Assembly: GCF_021026375.1 (NCBI RefSeq)
Contig: NZ_JAJNDB010000001.1
Location: 186,001 to 250,000, forward strand
DNA: 64,000 bases
From: Actinomycetospora endophytica
GTDB taxonomy: Bacteria; Actinomycetota; Actinomycetes; Mycobacteriales; Pseudonocardiaceae
Reading direction: 5' to 3'
Shown here in pieces: positions 1-10,411 of this stretch (within the stretch, counting starts at the first letter, position 1; the number at the start of each line of letters is the position of its first letter). Below the pieces are notes generated by a model that searched no databases, was not told where the DNA came from, and worked only from the letters and a program-made list of their open reading frames with translations. Made by a program: the position numbers and the translations under genes.

Positions 1-1179
1 GGGAGGCCACGCCGGACAGACAGTCCGTGTGCTCGGCCCATTCCTGCGGGGAGTGCGAGACGCCGGTCGGGTTGCGCACGAACAGCATCGCGGTGGGGAC
101 CTCGGTGGCCAGCACGCCGGCGTCGTGGCCGGCGGCGGTGGGCAGCACGGGGAGGTCGCCGAGCGCGGCGAGAATGCGGTCGCGCGGGCCGTCCGGGAAG
201 TCGACCCGCGGCGAGAGCGACTCGGTGGTGACCGTGAGCTCCGTGCCCTCGTCGTCGGCGTGGCGGGTCGCGGCGTCGAACAGCTCGGTGGTCATCGCCT
301 CGAGCACGGTCGGGCTCGGGGCGCGGGCGTCGAGCGTCGCGGTGACCGCGGAGGCGATGGCGTTGGCGCCGTTCGGGGCCACGTACACCTTGCCGAAGGT
401 CGCCACTGCGCCGTGCGCCCAGGCGCGGTCCCGTGCGGCGGTGACGGTCGCCGCGTAGGGCAGCATCGGATCGTGCCGGTCGGTGAGCAGGGTCGCGCCG
501 GCGTGGTTGGCCTCGCCCCGGAACGTCAACTGCCACCGGCCGTGCGGCCAGATCGAGGAGGCCACCGCGACCGGCCGACCCAGCCGGTCGAGCGCGCGGC
601 CCTGCTCGATGTGGAGTTCGACGAACACCCCGACGCGGTCCGCGATCCGGTCGTCGCGGCCCATCCGGTCCGGGTCGATCCCGGCGCCGGCGGCGACCTC
701 GGCGAGCGTCCGGCCCTCGGCGTCGCGCAGGTCCAGCGCCCGCGCCGGGGCCAGCGCCCCCGTCGAGAGCTGAGATCCGACGCAGGCGACCCCGAAGCGG
801 GCGCCCTCCTCGTCGCTGAAGGCGACGACGCCGACGGGCACCCGGGGCCGGTGCCCCTCCCCGCGCAACGCGTCGATCGCCGCGAACGCCGCCACGATCC
901 CCAGCGGGCCGTCGAAGGCGCCGCCGTCGGGCACCGAGTCCAGGTGCGACCCCGTGACGAAGGCGTTCGTCGGGTCGCCGGAGGCGCCCTCGGGCATCCA
1001 CCAGGCCCACAGGTTGCCGTTGTGATCGCGATCGACGTCCATCCCGCGGGTCGTGGCGCACCCGGTGAACCACTCGCGCAGCGTCTGGTCGGCGTCGCCG
1101 AGCACGAAGCGGCGGTAGCCCCCGGTGCGCCGGTCACGACCGACCTCGGCGATGTCCGCCCAGAGGCCGTCGAAGGTGG

Positions 1180-1183
<4 letters not shown>
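1..1183 (-). CDS. M20-family amidohydrolase, allantoate amidohydrolase-like (3' end outside window)
   Basis: Zinc-dependent M20 hydrolase of the allantoate amidohydrolase / N-carbamoyl-amino-acid hydrolase group. About 394 codons are present and the C-terminus runs off the left edge. Metal-site motifs are visible: GSHLDSVP, then [17 protein letters not shown] and ELHIEQG, followed by the lid/dimerisation region and a late AGHDAG motif. The GTG start at 1183-1181 shares bases with the hutU stop (GTGA overlap), so the two are translationally coupled. Because it sits in a histidine-utilisation operon, I infer that it acts on a histidine-pathway intermediate such as N-formyl- or N-formimino-glutamate rather than on allantoate. 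The family assignment is firm; the substrate is inference. Confidence 0.85.
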
Positions 1184-2844
<1,661 letters not shown>

Positions 2845-2921
2845 CGGCTCCTCCTGGGCTTCGGGCGAGCACCAGTGCACTCCGGGCCGGTGGCGGACAC
2901 CAGGGGCACGGCGGAGTTAGC

Positions 2922-2937
2922 GTCTCGGTTCCGAGAC
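2922..2937. promoter_or_regulatory. Candidate IclR operator (7-2-7 inverted repeat)
   Basis: GTCTCGGTTCCGAGAC is a perfect dyad with 7-base arms and a TT centre. It lies 13 bases before the IclR start and 78 bases before hutU, in the divergent promoter region. Autoregulating IclR proteins usually bind palindromes of about this length in such a place. The match to a specific consensus is not established here. Confidence 0.45.
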
Positions 2938-2949
2938 TTTGGAGTCGTC

Positions 2950-3747
2950 ATGCCCAGTAGCGCCTCACCGGCGGTCGGTCGCGCGCTCGACGTGCTGCTC
3001 CACCTCGCGAGCCGACCCGGACCGGTCCCGGGTGCCGCGCTGATCCGCGACCTCGAGCTGCCCCGTTCGACGGCGTACCACCTGCTCACGGTCCTCACCG
3101 AGCGGGGTTTCGTCCTGCACTACCCCGACCAGCACGCCTACGGGCTGGGGGTCGCGTCCTTCGAGATCGGCAGCGCCTATCTGCGGCAGGGTTCGCTGGA
3201 GAACCTGGGCCGTCCCGTCGCACGCCGGCTGGCCCGTCTCAGCGGGACGATCGCGCACCTCGGAATCCTGCACGGAGCCGACTCGCTGTACCTGGTCAAG
3301 GAGCGGCCGGCGGGGCGGACGCGCCCGCCGTCACTGGTCACCGAGGTGGGAGTGCGGCTCCCGGCCTCGCTCACCGCCAACGGCCGGTCGATCCTGGCCC
3401 ACGTCAGCTCGGCGCAGCGGCGCGCCCTGTTCCCGGCCGCGGAGTCGCTGGTCCTGCGCACGAGCTCCGGACCGGCCACCCCGGGCGAGCTGGAGGACCT
3501 GTTGGACGGCGAGCGCGAGCGCGGCTGGTCATGGGAGCTCGGAATGATCACCGAGGGGATGGAGTCGGTCGGGGCGTGCGCCTTCGACCACACCGGCCTC
3601 GCGGTCGCCGCGTTCAGCGTGACGCGACGTGCCGACGTGGCCGCGGGCCGGCCCGACGACCTCGCCGCCCTGGTGCGTTCCAGCGCCGCCCGGCTCACCC
3701 GGGCGTTGTCCGGCTCGGCGCCACCGGGATGGTTCCGGCCCTCGTGA
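2950..3747 (+). CDS. IclR-family transcriptional regulator (probable hut regulator)
   Basis: 265-residue regulator with an N-terminal winged helix-turn-helix (about residues 8-70; VGRALDVLLHLASR, then DLELPRSTAYHLLTVL) and a C-terminal IclR effector domain (about 85-255; ITEGMESVGACAFD late in the domain). The ATG at 2950 begins the conserved domain; the reading frame is open further upstream but that stretch lies in the divergent promoter. The gene sits between hutU (divergent) and hutH (same strand), so local regulation of histidine catabolism is the natural inference. IclR-type hut regulators occur in actinobacteria. The effector cannot be read from sequence. Confidence 0.9.
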   Translation: MPSSASPAVGRALDVLLHLASRPGPVPGAALIRDLELPRSTAYHLLTVLTERGFVLHYPDQHAYGLGVASFEIGSAYLRQGSLENLGRPVARRLARLSGTIAHLGILHGADSLYLVKERPAGRTRPPSLVTEVGVRLPASLTANGRSILAHVSSAQRRALFPAAESLVLRTSSGPATPGELEDLLDGERERGWSWELGMITEGMESVGACAFDHTGLAVAAFSVTRRADVAAGRPDDLAALVRSSAARLTRALSGSAPPGWFRPS

Positions 3748-3835
3748 GTTCTTGTCGGTGCTCGTCAGGTCGCCGGTCTGCGGATTGGCGGCCCGGGACG
3801 TGGTTGCGGGTGGCTCCGTGGAGTGTGCTGGAGGC

Positions 3836-5374
3836 ATGCCTGACGTGGTCATCGGAGTGGGGCCTGTCAGCCCCGAGCAGGTCGTCGCCGTCGCGCGGGA
3901 CGGCGCCGTCGTGCGGCTGGGCCGCGAAGCGGTCGCCGCGATCGACAAGAGCCGCGACGTGATCGAGTCGCTGGCTGAGGAGACGCAGCCCCATTACGGG
4001 GTTTCGACCGGCTTCGGAGCCCTGGCCACCCGGTTCATCCCGGCGGCGCTGCGCTCGCAGCTGCAGGCCGGCGTGGTCCGTTCGCACGCCGCGGGCTCCG
4101 GGCCGGAGGTGGAGTCCGAGGTCGTCCGGGCGCTGATGCTGTTGCGGCTGTCCACGCTGGCCACCGGGCGCACGGGGGTCCGGGTGGAGACGGCCCGGGC
4201 CTACGTCCAGCTGCTCAACGCCGGTCTGACCCCGGTGGTCGGCGAGTACGGCTCGCTCGGCTGCTCCGGCGATCTGGCACCGCTGGCGCACTGCGCACTG
4301 GCCGTCATGGGCGAGGGCGAGGTCCGTGACCGCACCGGGCACCGGCTGCCCGCCGCCGAAGCGCTCGCGGCTCACCGGATCGAGCCGGTCGTGCTCGCCG
4401 AGAAGGAAGGCCTCGCGCTGATCAACGGCACCGACGGCATGCTCGGCATGTTGGTGCTGGCCTGCCACGACCTGCGCGGGCTGCTGCGGGCCGCGGACCT
4501 GGCCGCCGCGATGAGCGTCGAGGCCCTGCTCGGCACCGACGCGGCGTTCGCGGCCGATCTGCAGGCGCTGCGCCCCCATCCCGGGCAGGCCGACTCCGCG
4601 GCGAACCTGGTCGCGCTGCTGGCCGGCTCCCCCATCATGGCCAGCCACCGCGGCCCGGAGTGCACCCGCGTGCAGGACGCCTACTCGTTGCGCTGCGCCC
4701 CGCAGGTCCACGGCGCGGCCCGGGACACCCTGGCCCACGCCGAGCGGGTCGCCCTGACCGAGCTGGCCTCGGCGATCGACAACCCGGTGGTCACCGTCGA
4801 CGGTCGCGTGGTGTCCAACGGCAACTTCCACGGCGCCCCGCTGGCCTACGTGCTCGATTTCCTGGCGATCGCGGTGGCCGACGCGGCGTCGATCGCCGAG
4901 CGACGCACCGACCGGTTGCTCGACGTCGCCCGTAACCACGGCCTGCCCGCGTTCCTGGCCGCCGACCCGGGCGTGGACTCGGGGCACATGATCGCCCAGT
5001 ACACGCAGGCCGCCATCGTCTCCGAGCTCAAGCGCCTCGCCACCCCGGCCTCGGTCGATTCGATCCCGTCCAGCGCCATGCAGGAGGACCACGTCTCGAT
5101 GGGCTGGTCGGCCGCCCGTAAGCTGCGCCGCTCTCTCGACGGGCTGGGACGGGTGCTGGCGGTGGAGGCGCTGACCGCGGCCCGCGCGCTCGACCTGCGC
5201 GCCCCGCTGACCCCGGCTCCGGCCACCGCCGCCGCGGTGGCCGGCCTGCGCAGCGAGGTGCCGGGCCCGGGCGCCGACCGCCACCTCGCACCCGAGATCG
5301 AGTCGGCCCGCAGCCAGGTGATCTCGGGAGCCCTGGTGGCCGCTGTCGAGTCCGTCACCGGCCCCCTCCGTTGA
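3836..5374 (+). CDS. hutH: Histidine ammonia-lyase
   Basis: First enzyme of histidine degradation, deaminating L-histidine to urocanate. 512 residues, normal length. The MIO prosthetic group would form from the Cys-Ser-Gly in YGSLGCSGDLAPLAH; Streptomyces enzymes also carry Cys rather than Ala before Ser-Gly. Other family blocks are HYGVSTGFGALA, INGTDGMLGML, ELASAIDNPVV, SNGNFHGAPLAYVLDF and SSAMQEDHVSMGW. The ATG at 3836 has a GGAG Shine-Dalgarno just upstream; the open frame before it is not part of the family. It follows the IclR gene by 88 bases. Its last 20 bases overlap the 3' end of the opposite-strand SsgA-like gene. Confidence 0.97.
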   Translation: MPDVVIGVGPVSPEQVVAVARDGAVVRLGREAVAAIDKSRDVIESLAEETQPHYGVSTGFGALATRFIPAALRSQLQAGVVRSHAAGSGPEVESEVVRALMLLRLSTLATGRTGVRVETARAYVQLLNAGLTPVVGEYGSLGCSGDLAPLAHCALAVMGEGEVRDRTGHRLPAAEALAAHRIEPVVLAEKEGLALINGTDGMLGMLVLACHDLRGLLRAADLAAAMSVEALLGTDAAFAADLQALRPHPGQADSAANLVALLAGSPIMASHRGPECTRVQDAYSLRCAPQVHGAARDTLAHAERVALTELASAIDNPVVTVDGRVVSNGNFHGAPLAYVLDFLAIAVADAASIAERRTDRLLDVARNHGLPAFLAADPGVDSGHMIAQYTQAAIVSELKRLATPASVDSIPSSAMQEDHVSMGWSAARKLRRSLDGLGRVLAVEALTAARALDLRAPLTPAPATAAAVAGLRSEVPGPGADRHLAPEIESARSQVISGALVAAVESVTGPLR

Positions 5375-5846
5375 ACCTCTCGTCCCGGGCCGAGCAGTTG
5401 GACGGATCCCGGTTCTCCGCCCTCGTCGGGGCGAGGCGCAACATCGCGACGGTGTGGTCGATGTCCAGCCACTCGTGTTCGGTCCCGAAGGCGATGTGCT
5501 CCTGGGTCCGGGCCAGGTATCCGCGCAGTGCGGCGTGAGGTGCGTGGAACACGGCGCGCCCGCCGGGCGATCGCAGTTCGATCTCGACGACGCCGCCGGG
5601 CGCAGGTGTGTCGAGGGGACGAAGGCGGACGTCGCCCTCACCGGCGGACTCGATCAGGCCCTGGGCGAGGAGCCCGCGGGAGAACCGCCACACGACCTCG
5701 CGGGACCGGAGGGTCTGGAACGCGAGCACCACCGCATAGGGGTCGTTCCCGGCGAAACGGAGCTCGACCTGAGCGGGCGCCGGAGGATGGTGGGCCCGCA
5801 CCAGTTCGAAGGTGACGGGACAGCGCACGAGGATGTCGTGTCGCAT
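5355..5846 (-). CDS. SsgA-like (SALP) sporulation/cell-division protein
   Basis: 163-residue member of the SsgA/SsgB family, found only in morphologically complex actinomycetes, where members position the septum or remodel peptidoglycan during sporulation. Diagnostic stretches are NDPYAVVLAFQT, REVVWRFSRGLLAQGL and GEGDVRLRP. The ATG at 5846 is preceded by AAAGG at good spacing; an in-frame ATG at 5861 is a weaker alternative. The C-terminal 25 residues or so are polar and not typical of the core. The stop lies inside the end of hutH (20-base convergent overlap). Family assignment is confident; which SALP subtype is not decidable here. Confidence 0.85.
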   Translation of the reverse strand: MRHDILVRCPVTFELVRAHHPPAPAQVELRFAGNDPYAVVLAFQTLRSREVVWRFSRGLLAQGLIESAGEGDVRLRPLDTPAPGGVVEIELRSPGGRAVFHAPHAALRGYLARTQEHIAFGTEHEWLDIDHTVAMLRLAPTRAENRDPSNCSARDERFNGGGR

Positions 5847-6293
5847 CGCACGGCCTTTCATCGCGAGACGTCTGGTGGTCGAGCGGCGACGGCGTCGAAG
5901 GCGGCCGCCGCTCATGAGCCGGCGACGACCACGCGCGGGGCATCCACCGCGGAATCCGCAGCGCGCGACGCGATGGGCCGCCCCCTCGTGCGGCCCATCG
6001 CCGGCGTTGCCCGGCGGCATGGCCCCACGCGTGATCGCCATGGGTCGGCCGATCCCGGGTGGTGCACTACCTCCGGGCCGGACGACCGGTCCTGCGAGAC
6101 GGGAACGCACCAGTGGTCCTGGCCCGGACCGACCTCGCCTCGCTGTGCCGCGCGCCGATCACGATGACCGGACGCGCGCGTCAGCAGACGTCACGTCGTG
6201 GGCAGGGCCGATGAGGCCTGTCTCGAAGAACTGACCGAGATGTCGATCGCACGACCGCCACCGGCACGACGGCGGGCGGCGGACGGCGAGAGC

Positions 6294-7826
6294 TCAGTCA
6301 GGACCGACGGCGACCTCGGGGAACCACCACGTCCGCCGTCGCCCACAGGCGATCAGCACGAGCGCCGTCAGGATCGCCGGCAGGGCCAGCGGGTCCGTCA
6401 GCATGCCGGTCGGGGCACTCGCGCCGGGGCCCGCCGTGTTGCCGGCGGCCGCGGCCGGGCCCGCGGGTGCGACGGGATCCCCGGGGGCAGGCACGCCGGG
6501 AACCGGGTGCGGCGACACCGGACCCGCCGGTGCCTCGAGGGTCAGCCACGGGGCACTCGGCCAGCCCGCACTCGTCACCGCGTTTCCCGCGGGAGCTGGA
6601 TCGCGCGCGCTTCCACCGGGGAGCACGGATGGCGCCGGACTCGACGCCGCAGACCGATCTGCGCTCGTCGTCTGGGTGCCGGTCAGGGCCAGGGCGGGTG
6701 GCGTGGTCGGCCCGACGCCTCCGACGGTCGCCGTCAGCGCGCCGAGCCGGGCGAGCACCACGGCGGGCGACAGACCGATGGCGCTCCCGCCGAGCGTGGC
6801 CACGTCGTGTGTCAGCACCGTCGTGGTGCGGGTCAGCACGGACACGGTGTCAGTGAGGGTGCTGCCGGTCCGGGCGATCGCTCCCGGGAGACGGACGAGC
6901 GTGCCGCTGGTCTCGGCGACCGCTCCCGGGAGACGGACGAGCGTGCCGCTGGTCTCGGCGACCGCTCCCGGGAGACGGACGAGCGTGCCGCTGGTCTCGG
7001 CGATCGCTCCCGGGAGACGGACGAGCGTGCGTGGCACAGGTACGACCGGGGCGAGCGGCAGGGACGCGACCGGGGCCGCCGCGTGGGCCACCGCGGACGT
7101 CACCGTCGCGGCGGCCGGGAGGGCAGGGTCCAGCACGGGCGCGCTCGTCGTCGTGGCCGTCGTCAGATGGGTCGCGAGCGTCGGTACGCGCTGCGCGACC
7201 GAGCCTCGGGTGGCTGAGGTCGCTGGGCTCACGACGGCCGACGTTGCTCGGCTGAGCGCCGGGTGGATCGTCGGTGACGGGTGTGGCGCGACGGTGTCGT
7301 GGTTGACGACCCGGGCGCGGGATCCTGCGACCGACGACGCCGTGCGGACGAGGTCCGTGGACGTGGTGGCCTCACGGCGTGCCACGCTCGTCGTTCCACC
7401 CGACGTTGTCTTACTCGACGCCGCTTTGCCCGACGTCGCTGCCTTGCCCGACGTCGCTGCTTTGCCCGACGTCGCTGCTTTGCCCGACGTCGCTGCCTTG
7501 CCCGACGTCGCTGCCTTGCCCGACGTCGCTGCCTTGCCCGACGTCGCTGCCTTGCCCGACGTCGCTGCCTTGCCCGACGTCGCTGCCTTGCCCGACGTCG
7601 CCGCGAGCGAGACCGCCTTGCTGGAGACGGCGTGGACCGCCGCAGTCGTCGTGCCGGACGCGGAACCGCCGCCGGACGAATCCCCCGTGCCGGAGTCGGC
7701 CTGGGCGGGACCGGCGAGCAGGAGCCCGGCGAGGAAGAACCCGCCCAACAGCCCACCAAGGCAGACGAGGCGGCGGAGGAGACGAAGCGAAACCTGCTTC
7801 GAGGAGAGGCCCTCGACGACTCCCAC
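6294..7826 (-). CDS. Repeat-rich secreted or cell-envelope protein
   Basis: 510-residue protein of no recognised family. A signal peptide or anchor is evident (two Arg, then a Leu/Gly-rich core ending in AGPAQADSG). It is followed by a Ser/Thr/Ala region with ten perfect AATSGK hexapeptides, a Thr/Ala/Val-rich middle, four tandem 14-residue units of the type TLVRLPGA(I/V)AETSG, a Pro/Ala/Gly-rich stretch and a C-terminal hydrophobic segment with a Cys and basic tail (LPAILTALVLIACGRRR). This layout suggests a wall-spanning or surface protein anchored at the membrane. The GTG start overlaps an AGGAGG motif, so the true start is uncertain. Near-identical nucleotide repeats imply recent expansion. 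Confidence 0.7.
   Translation of the reverse strand: MGVVEGLSSKQVSLRLLRRLVCLGGLLGGFFLAGLLLAGPAQADSGTGDSSGGGSASGTTTAAVHAVSSKAVSLAATSGKAATSGKAATSGKAATSGKAATSGKAATSGKAATSGKAATSGKAATSGKAATSGKAASSKTTSGGTTSVARREATTSTDLVRTASSVAGSRARVVNHDTVAPHPSPTIHPALSRATSAVVSPATSATRGSVAQRVPTLATHLTTATTTSAPVLDPALPAAATVTSAVAHAAAPVASLPLAPVVPVPRTLVRLPGAIAETSGTLVRLPGAVAETSGTLVRLPGAVAETSGTLVRLPGAIARTGSTLTDTVSVLTRTTTVLTHDVATLGGSAIGLSPAVVLARLGALTATVGGVGPTTPPALALTGTQTTSADRSAASSPAPSVLPGGSARDPAPAGNAVTSAGWPSAPWLTLEAPAGPVSPHPVPGVPAPGDPVAPAGPAAAAGNTAGPGASAPTGMLTDPLALPAILTALVLIACGRRRTWWFPEVAVGPD
6880..7030 (-). repeat. Four-copy 42-bp tandem repeat inside the surface protein
   Basis: The sequence CTCCCGGGAGACGGACGAGC recurs with exact 42-base spacing (starting at 6881, 6923, 6965 and 7007). 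On the minus strand it encodes the TLVRLPGA unit. Copies differ only in a few bases, some silent or giving the Ile/Val alternation. The 42-base period keeps frame, so copy-number change would lengthen the protein without breaking it. Confidence 0.85.
7423..7602 (-). repeat. Ten-copy 18-bp tandem repeat (AATSGK coding)
   Basis: Ten exact-length copies of an 18-base unit (GCYTTGCCCGACGTCGCY on the plus strand) run without interruption. The copies vary only at silent positions, C/T after GC and the last base. On the minus strand each codes AATSGK. The array is a candidate hypervariable site for slipped-strand copy-number change. Confidence 0.9.
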
Positions 7827-7965
7827 CTCCTCTCGGCAAAGCCAGGCGGCTCGCGAGCCGGAGGGCTGATCTCCCTCGGCCAGGACCCGCTTCCGGGTCG
7901 TCGAGACGCCGGATGTACACCCCAGAGGACGACAGGTACCGCGTGGTTGTCCGGCGATGTACCAC

Positions 7966-7981
7966 TGTGACCTGAATCACG
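7966..7981. promoter_or_regulatory. Candidate CRP/GlxR-type operator
   Basis: TGTGACCTGAATCACG matches the CRP-family pattern TGTGA-N6-TCACA at nine of ten fixed positions. It lies about 140 bases upstream of the repeat-rich surface protein (minus strand) and about 175 bases upstream of the small membrane protein (plus strand), in the only intergenic gap between them. CRP homologues in mycobacteria control secreted wall enzymes. Binding here is inference. Confidence 0.45.
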
Positions 7982-8154
7982 TACTTCCGGCCTCGAGATG
8001 CGCCGCCAAGACTTAAACCTCGGCGCAAACGGTGTAACTGGTGCAGTCTCTTGAGCTGGCGACGAGTCCGCTGTGGAGTCCGCTGGTGACGGTCGCGGTG
8101 CTAGAGTGCGCGCTCCCGGTCGGGGGCCGATCCTGCGCCCTTCGAGGAGTGCCC

Positions 8155-8328
8155 ATGCGCCGCCGCGGTGTGTCCTTCGGAGGCCTCGTCTGGCTGATCA
8201 TCGGGTTGGTGGTCGCCCTCTCGAACGGCTACGGAATCACCAACTTCTCGAGCCTGGTCTCGTTCTTGCTGGCGCTCTTCCTGTGGCCCCTCGTGCTGCT
8301 CGGCGTGAACCTGCACGTGCAGTTCTGA
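8155..8328 (+). CDS. Small two-helix membrane protein
   Basis: 57-residue protein beginning MRRRGVSFGG, with two hydrophobic segments (about residues 10-24 and 30-50) joined by a short polar turn. The ATG at 8155 has GAGGAG five bases upstream. The function is not recognised. Short proteins of this type, with a basic start and two membrane passes, are common in actinobacteria. It stands alone, divergent from the repeat-rich protein and convergent with the esterase. Confidence 0.65.
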   Translation: MRRRGVSFGGLVWLIIGLVVALSNGYGITNFSSLVSFLLALFLWPLVLLGVNLHVQF

Positions 8329-8365
8329 GCTCACCGGCCACCATGCCCAGGCCGGCCCGGGCGAG

Positions 8366-9235
8366 TCAGTCGAGCCCGAGGACCGTCCCTGCCTGACCGG
8401 CCATGGCCTTCTCGCCGAGCGCGTTGGGGTGGACCGGGACGAAGTTGGTGGAGCCCAGGATCGGCTCGACCCACCGGGTACCGACCGGCTTGCAGGCGTC
8501 GTGGCCGGCAGAAATGGTCGAGACGTCGATGAAGGTGACGCCGGTGCGGGCCGCGGCGCGTTTGACGGCGCTGTTCAGTGTCGCCTGGATGTTGTCGAGG
8601 TAGGGAACGTCGCCGGAGGCGATCGGCATGATCGGGTAGCAGCCCGTCGTGGGCGGCAGGATCTGCAGGTACCCGGAGATCGCGACCCTCGCGTGAGGCG
8701 CCTTCGCCCTCACCTTGGTCAGGGTCGCCACCAGGTTCGGGTAGGTGCTGTTGTTGATGGTGTCGACGAACGAGTTGCCGTACATGTCCTTGCAGGGACT
8801 GCCCTGACCGGCGGTGCGTGCCGCGGCCGTCCCACACTTCTGGATCGTCCCGACGAAGACGCCGTTGTCGTTGCCGCCGATGGTCATCGTGACCAGCCGG
8901 GTCGTGCTGGAGAGCGCGTTGAGCTGTGGCGCCACGCCTGGGTACTGCGAGGTCGTGTAGTCCTTGGTCTCGGCGCCGCTGCAGGAGACGTCGGTGAGCT
9001 GATAGCCGCGGGCAGCGGCCAGATCGTGACCCCAGTTCAGCGACGACTGCGCGCACGCTGGCGGGGCGCCCGGTGCCGGCGGCACGATCCCGGCGCCAGC
9101 GCTGTAGCTGTCGCCCATGTTCACGTACCGCAGCGTGCCGGTGTTCGCGACGGCGACAGCTGGGGCGGCGGCCAGACCGAGGACGGCCAGCAGGGCGACC
9201 GCCGCGCGTGTCACGAATCGTCCGGGCAGATGCAT
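8366..9235 (-). CDS. Secreted SGNH/GDSL-type esterase or lipase
   Basis: 289-residue hydrolase exported by a signal peptide (about residues 1-30, cleavage near AVA-NTG). SGNH blocks are visible: NMGDSYSAGAG with the catalytic Ser in block I, a block III GGND (MTIGGNDNGVF), and VHPN with the catalytic His near the C-terminus. Six or more Cys in the mature part (for example PPACAQ, DVSCSGAE, KCGTA, SPCKD, GCYP, HDACK) fit disulfides as in secreted Streptomyces SGNH lipases. The ATG at 9235 has GAGGGG upstream; an in-frame ATG at 9259 is possible. It probably hydrolyses esters or lipids outside the cell. Confidence 0.9.
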   Translation of the reverse strand: MHLPGRFVTRAAVALLAVLGLAAAPAVAVANTGTLRYVNMGDSYSAGAGIVPPAPGAPPACAQSSLNWGHDLAAARGYQLTDVSCSGAETKDYTTSQYPGVAPQLNALSSTTRLVTMTIGGNDNGVFVGTIQKCGTAAARTAGQGSPCKDMYGNSFVDTINNSTYPNLVATLTKVRAKAPHARVAISGYLQILPPTTGCYPIMPIASGDVPYLDNIQATLNSAVKRAAARTGVTFIDVSTISAGHDACKPVGTRWVEPILGSTNFVPVHPNALGEKAMAGQAGTVLGLD

Positions 9236-9425
9236 CAGGGCGTCCCCTCGACCGGGCATACCCGTGAGGCATTCCTCCGGGCACTCGGGTGATCGCGGCG
9301 GGCCGCGGCGATGTTACGAAGACTCCCGCGACGGGCGGGTGGTTCATCCGGGCCTCGGACGTGCCTCGAACGGGGCGACGCGCCTCACGCGGGGACGGGC
9401 GTCCGCGCCCGCGCCCCAGCGACAC

Positions 9426-9833
9426 TCAGGGGGTGAACGCTTCGGCGACGAGCGCGGTGTCTTCCGATCCACGGTAATAGGCGACCTTACCGTCACGGAA
9501 CCGGAAGTAGTGGTGGAGATTCGTCGCCACGTCCTTGCCGGTGGCGGACACCGTGAATCCGTAGCGAAGGAAGACCATCACGTCCCCGTCGTCGTTCTCG
9601 GCGAAACTCAGTGGCGTGAATTCGTTCACCGGGCCGGTCTTGACGATACCCTCGAAGAAGCTCGGAAGTTCGTTCTTACCGTGCTTGACGCCGTGCCACG
9701 GCCCGATTTCCAGGGCGGAGTCAGCGGCCCAGTCGACATCGTCGGTACACCGGGCGAGGATTGCATCGACATCACCCTGCCCGAAGGCCGCGTAGATGTC
9801 CTTGACGGTTTCCGTGTTCTTTCCAGTGGCCAT
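9426..9833 (-). CDS. NTF2-like / SnoaL-fold protein
   Basis: 135-residue protein with the NTF2-like fold typical of polyketide cyclases, ketosteroid-isomerase relatives and many uncharacterised proteins. Characteristic stretches are TVKDIYAAFGQGDVDAIL at the N-terminus, a W-containing middle (DDVDWAADS) and the closing strands HHYFRFRDGKVAYYRG. The ATG start has CAGGAGCG upstream. No partner gene is near. A catalytic role cannot be assigned. Confidence 0.85.
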   Translation of the reverse strand: MATGKNTETVKDIYAAFGQGDVDAILARCTDDVDWAADSALEIGPWHGVKHGKNELPSFFEGIVKTGPVNEFTPLSFAENDDGDVMVFLRYGFTVSATGKDVATNLHHYFRFRDGKVAYYRGSEDTALVAEAFTP

Positions 9834-10411
9834 GATCCGCTCCTGGTGCGGCGAAGCAACCTCGGAGGGGCGGTAATGAATCTCCGCCGCGCCGGGTCAT
9901 TCTATTCCACTCCGACAGTTCCCGTACACTGCCACGTCCAGCATTCCAACGAGCACTCGGAGTGAAGTGGCTCTTCTTCGGATCTGAACCGTCCATCCGC
10001 GGGCTCCACCGTTTCGCTGCGGATCAGGCGTCCCACCGCGGTGGGCATCAGCTAGCTGTGCTTGCCCAGCAGCCCGACGAAGAAGATCCGATCCCGGGAG
10101 AGCCCGACCTCCACCGGCCTCGGACGCTTCAAGGACGCAGGGCGGTTCCGCCCACGCCAGGGCTTCGTCCTACTCCGCGGGCAGCGCAGAGTTGCGCCGC
10201 GTCGATGCCGTCTTCGAGGTGGTCGTCGTCACGCGGCCAGACCCTTTTGGCTCTCCTGTGCGTCGGTCATTCGGTGCAATGGAGATGGGCCCCAGGGACC
10301 CTTCTTCCCCCGGAAGTGCCGACGAGATGGATACGACGCGGATTCGAGGGCACACTGAGTCATGCACTCGTCACGATGCGTCGTGATCCACAGAAGCCCG
10401 GAGGAGGCGCC
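9834..10411. other. 578-base stretch without a supported gene
   Basis: The reading frame of the following PH-domain gene stays open through part of this stretch, but the translation lacks domain-like composition and codon bias weakens. I see no RNA gene or clear hairpin. It may hold decayed coding sequence plus the promoter of the gene at 10412. Confidence 0.4.

Noticed and set aside
7423-7602. Possible CRISPR-like array
   Set aside because: Units are contiguous 18-mers with no spacers and lie inside a coding frame.
6403-7970. Long plus-strand frames through the repeat region (about 490 and 230 residues)
   Set aside because: They are antisense readings of the repeat-rich protein. Repeats in multiples of three keep all frames open; the signal peptide and C-terminal anchor exist only in the minus-strand frame.
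9962-10411. Upstream extension of the PH-domain gene
   Set aside because: Composition is not protein-like and GGAGGAGG marks the GTG at 10412 as the start.
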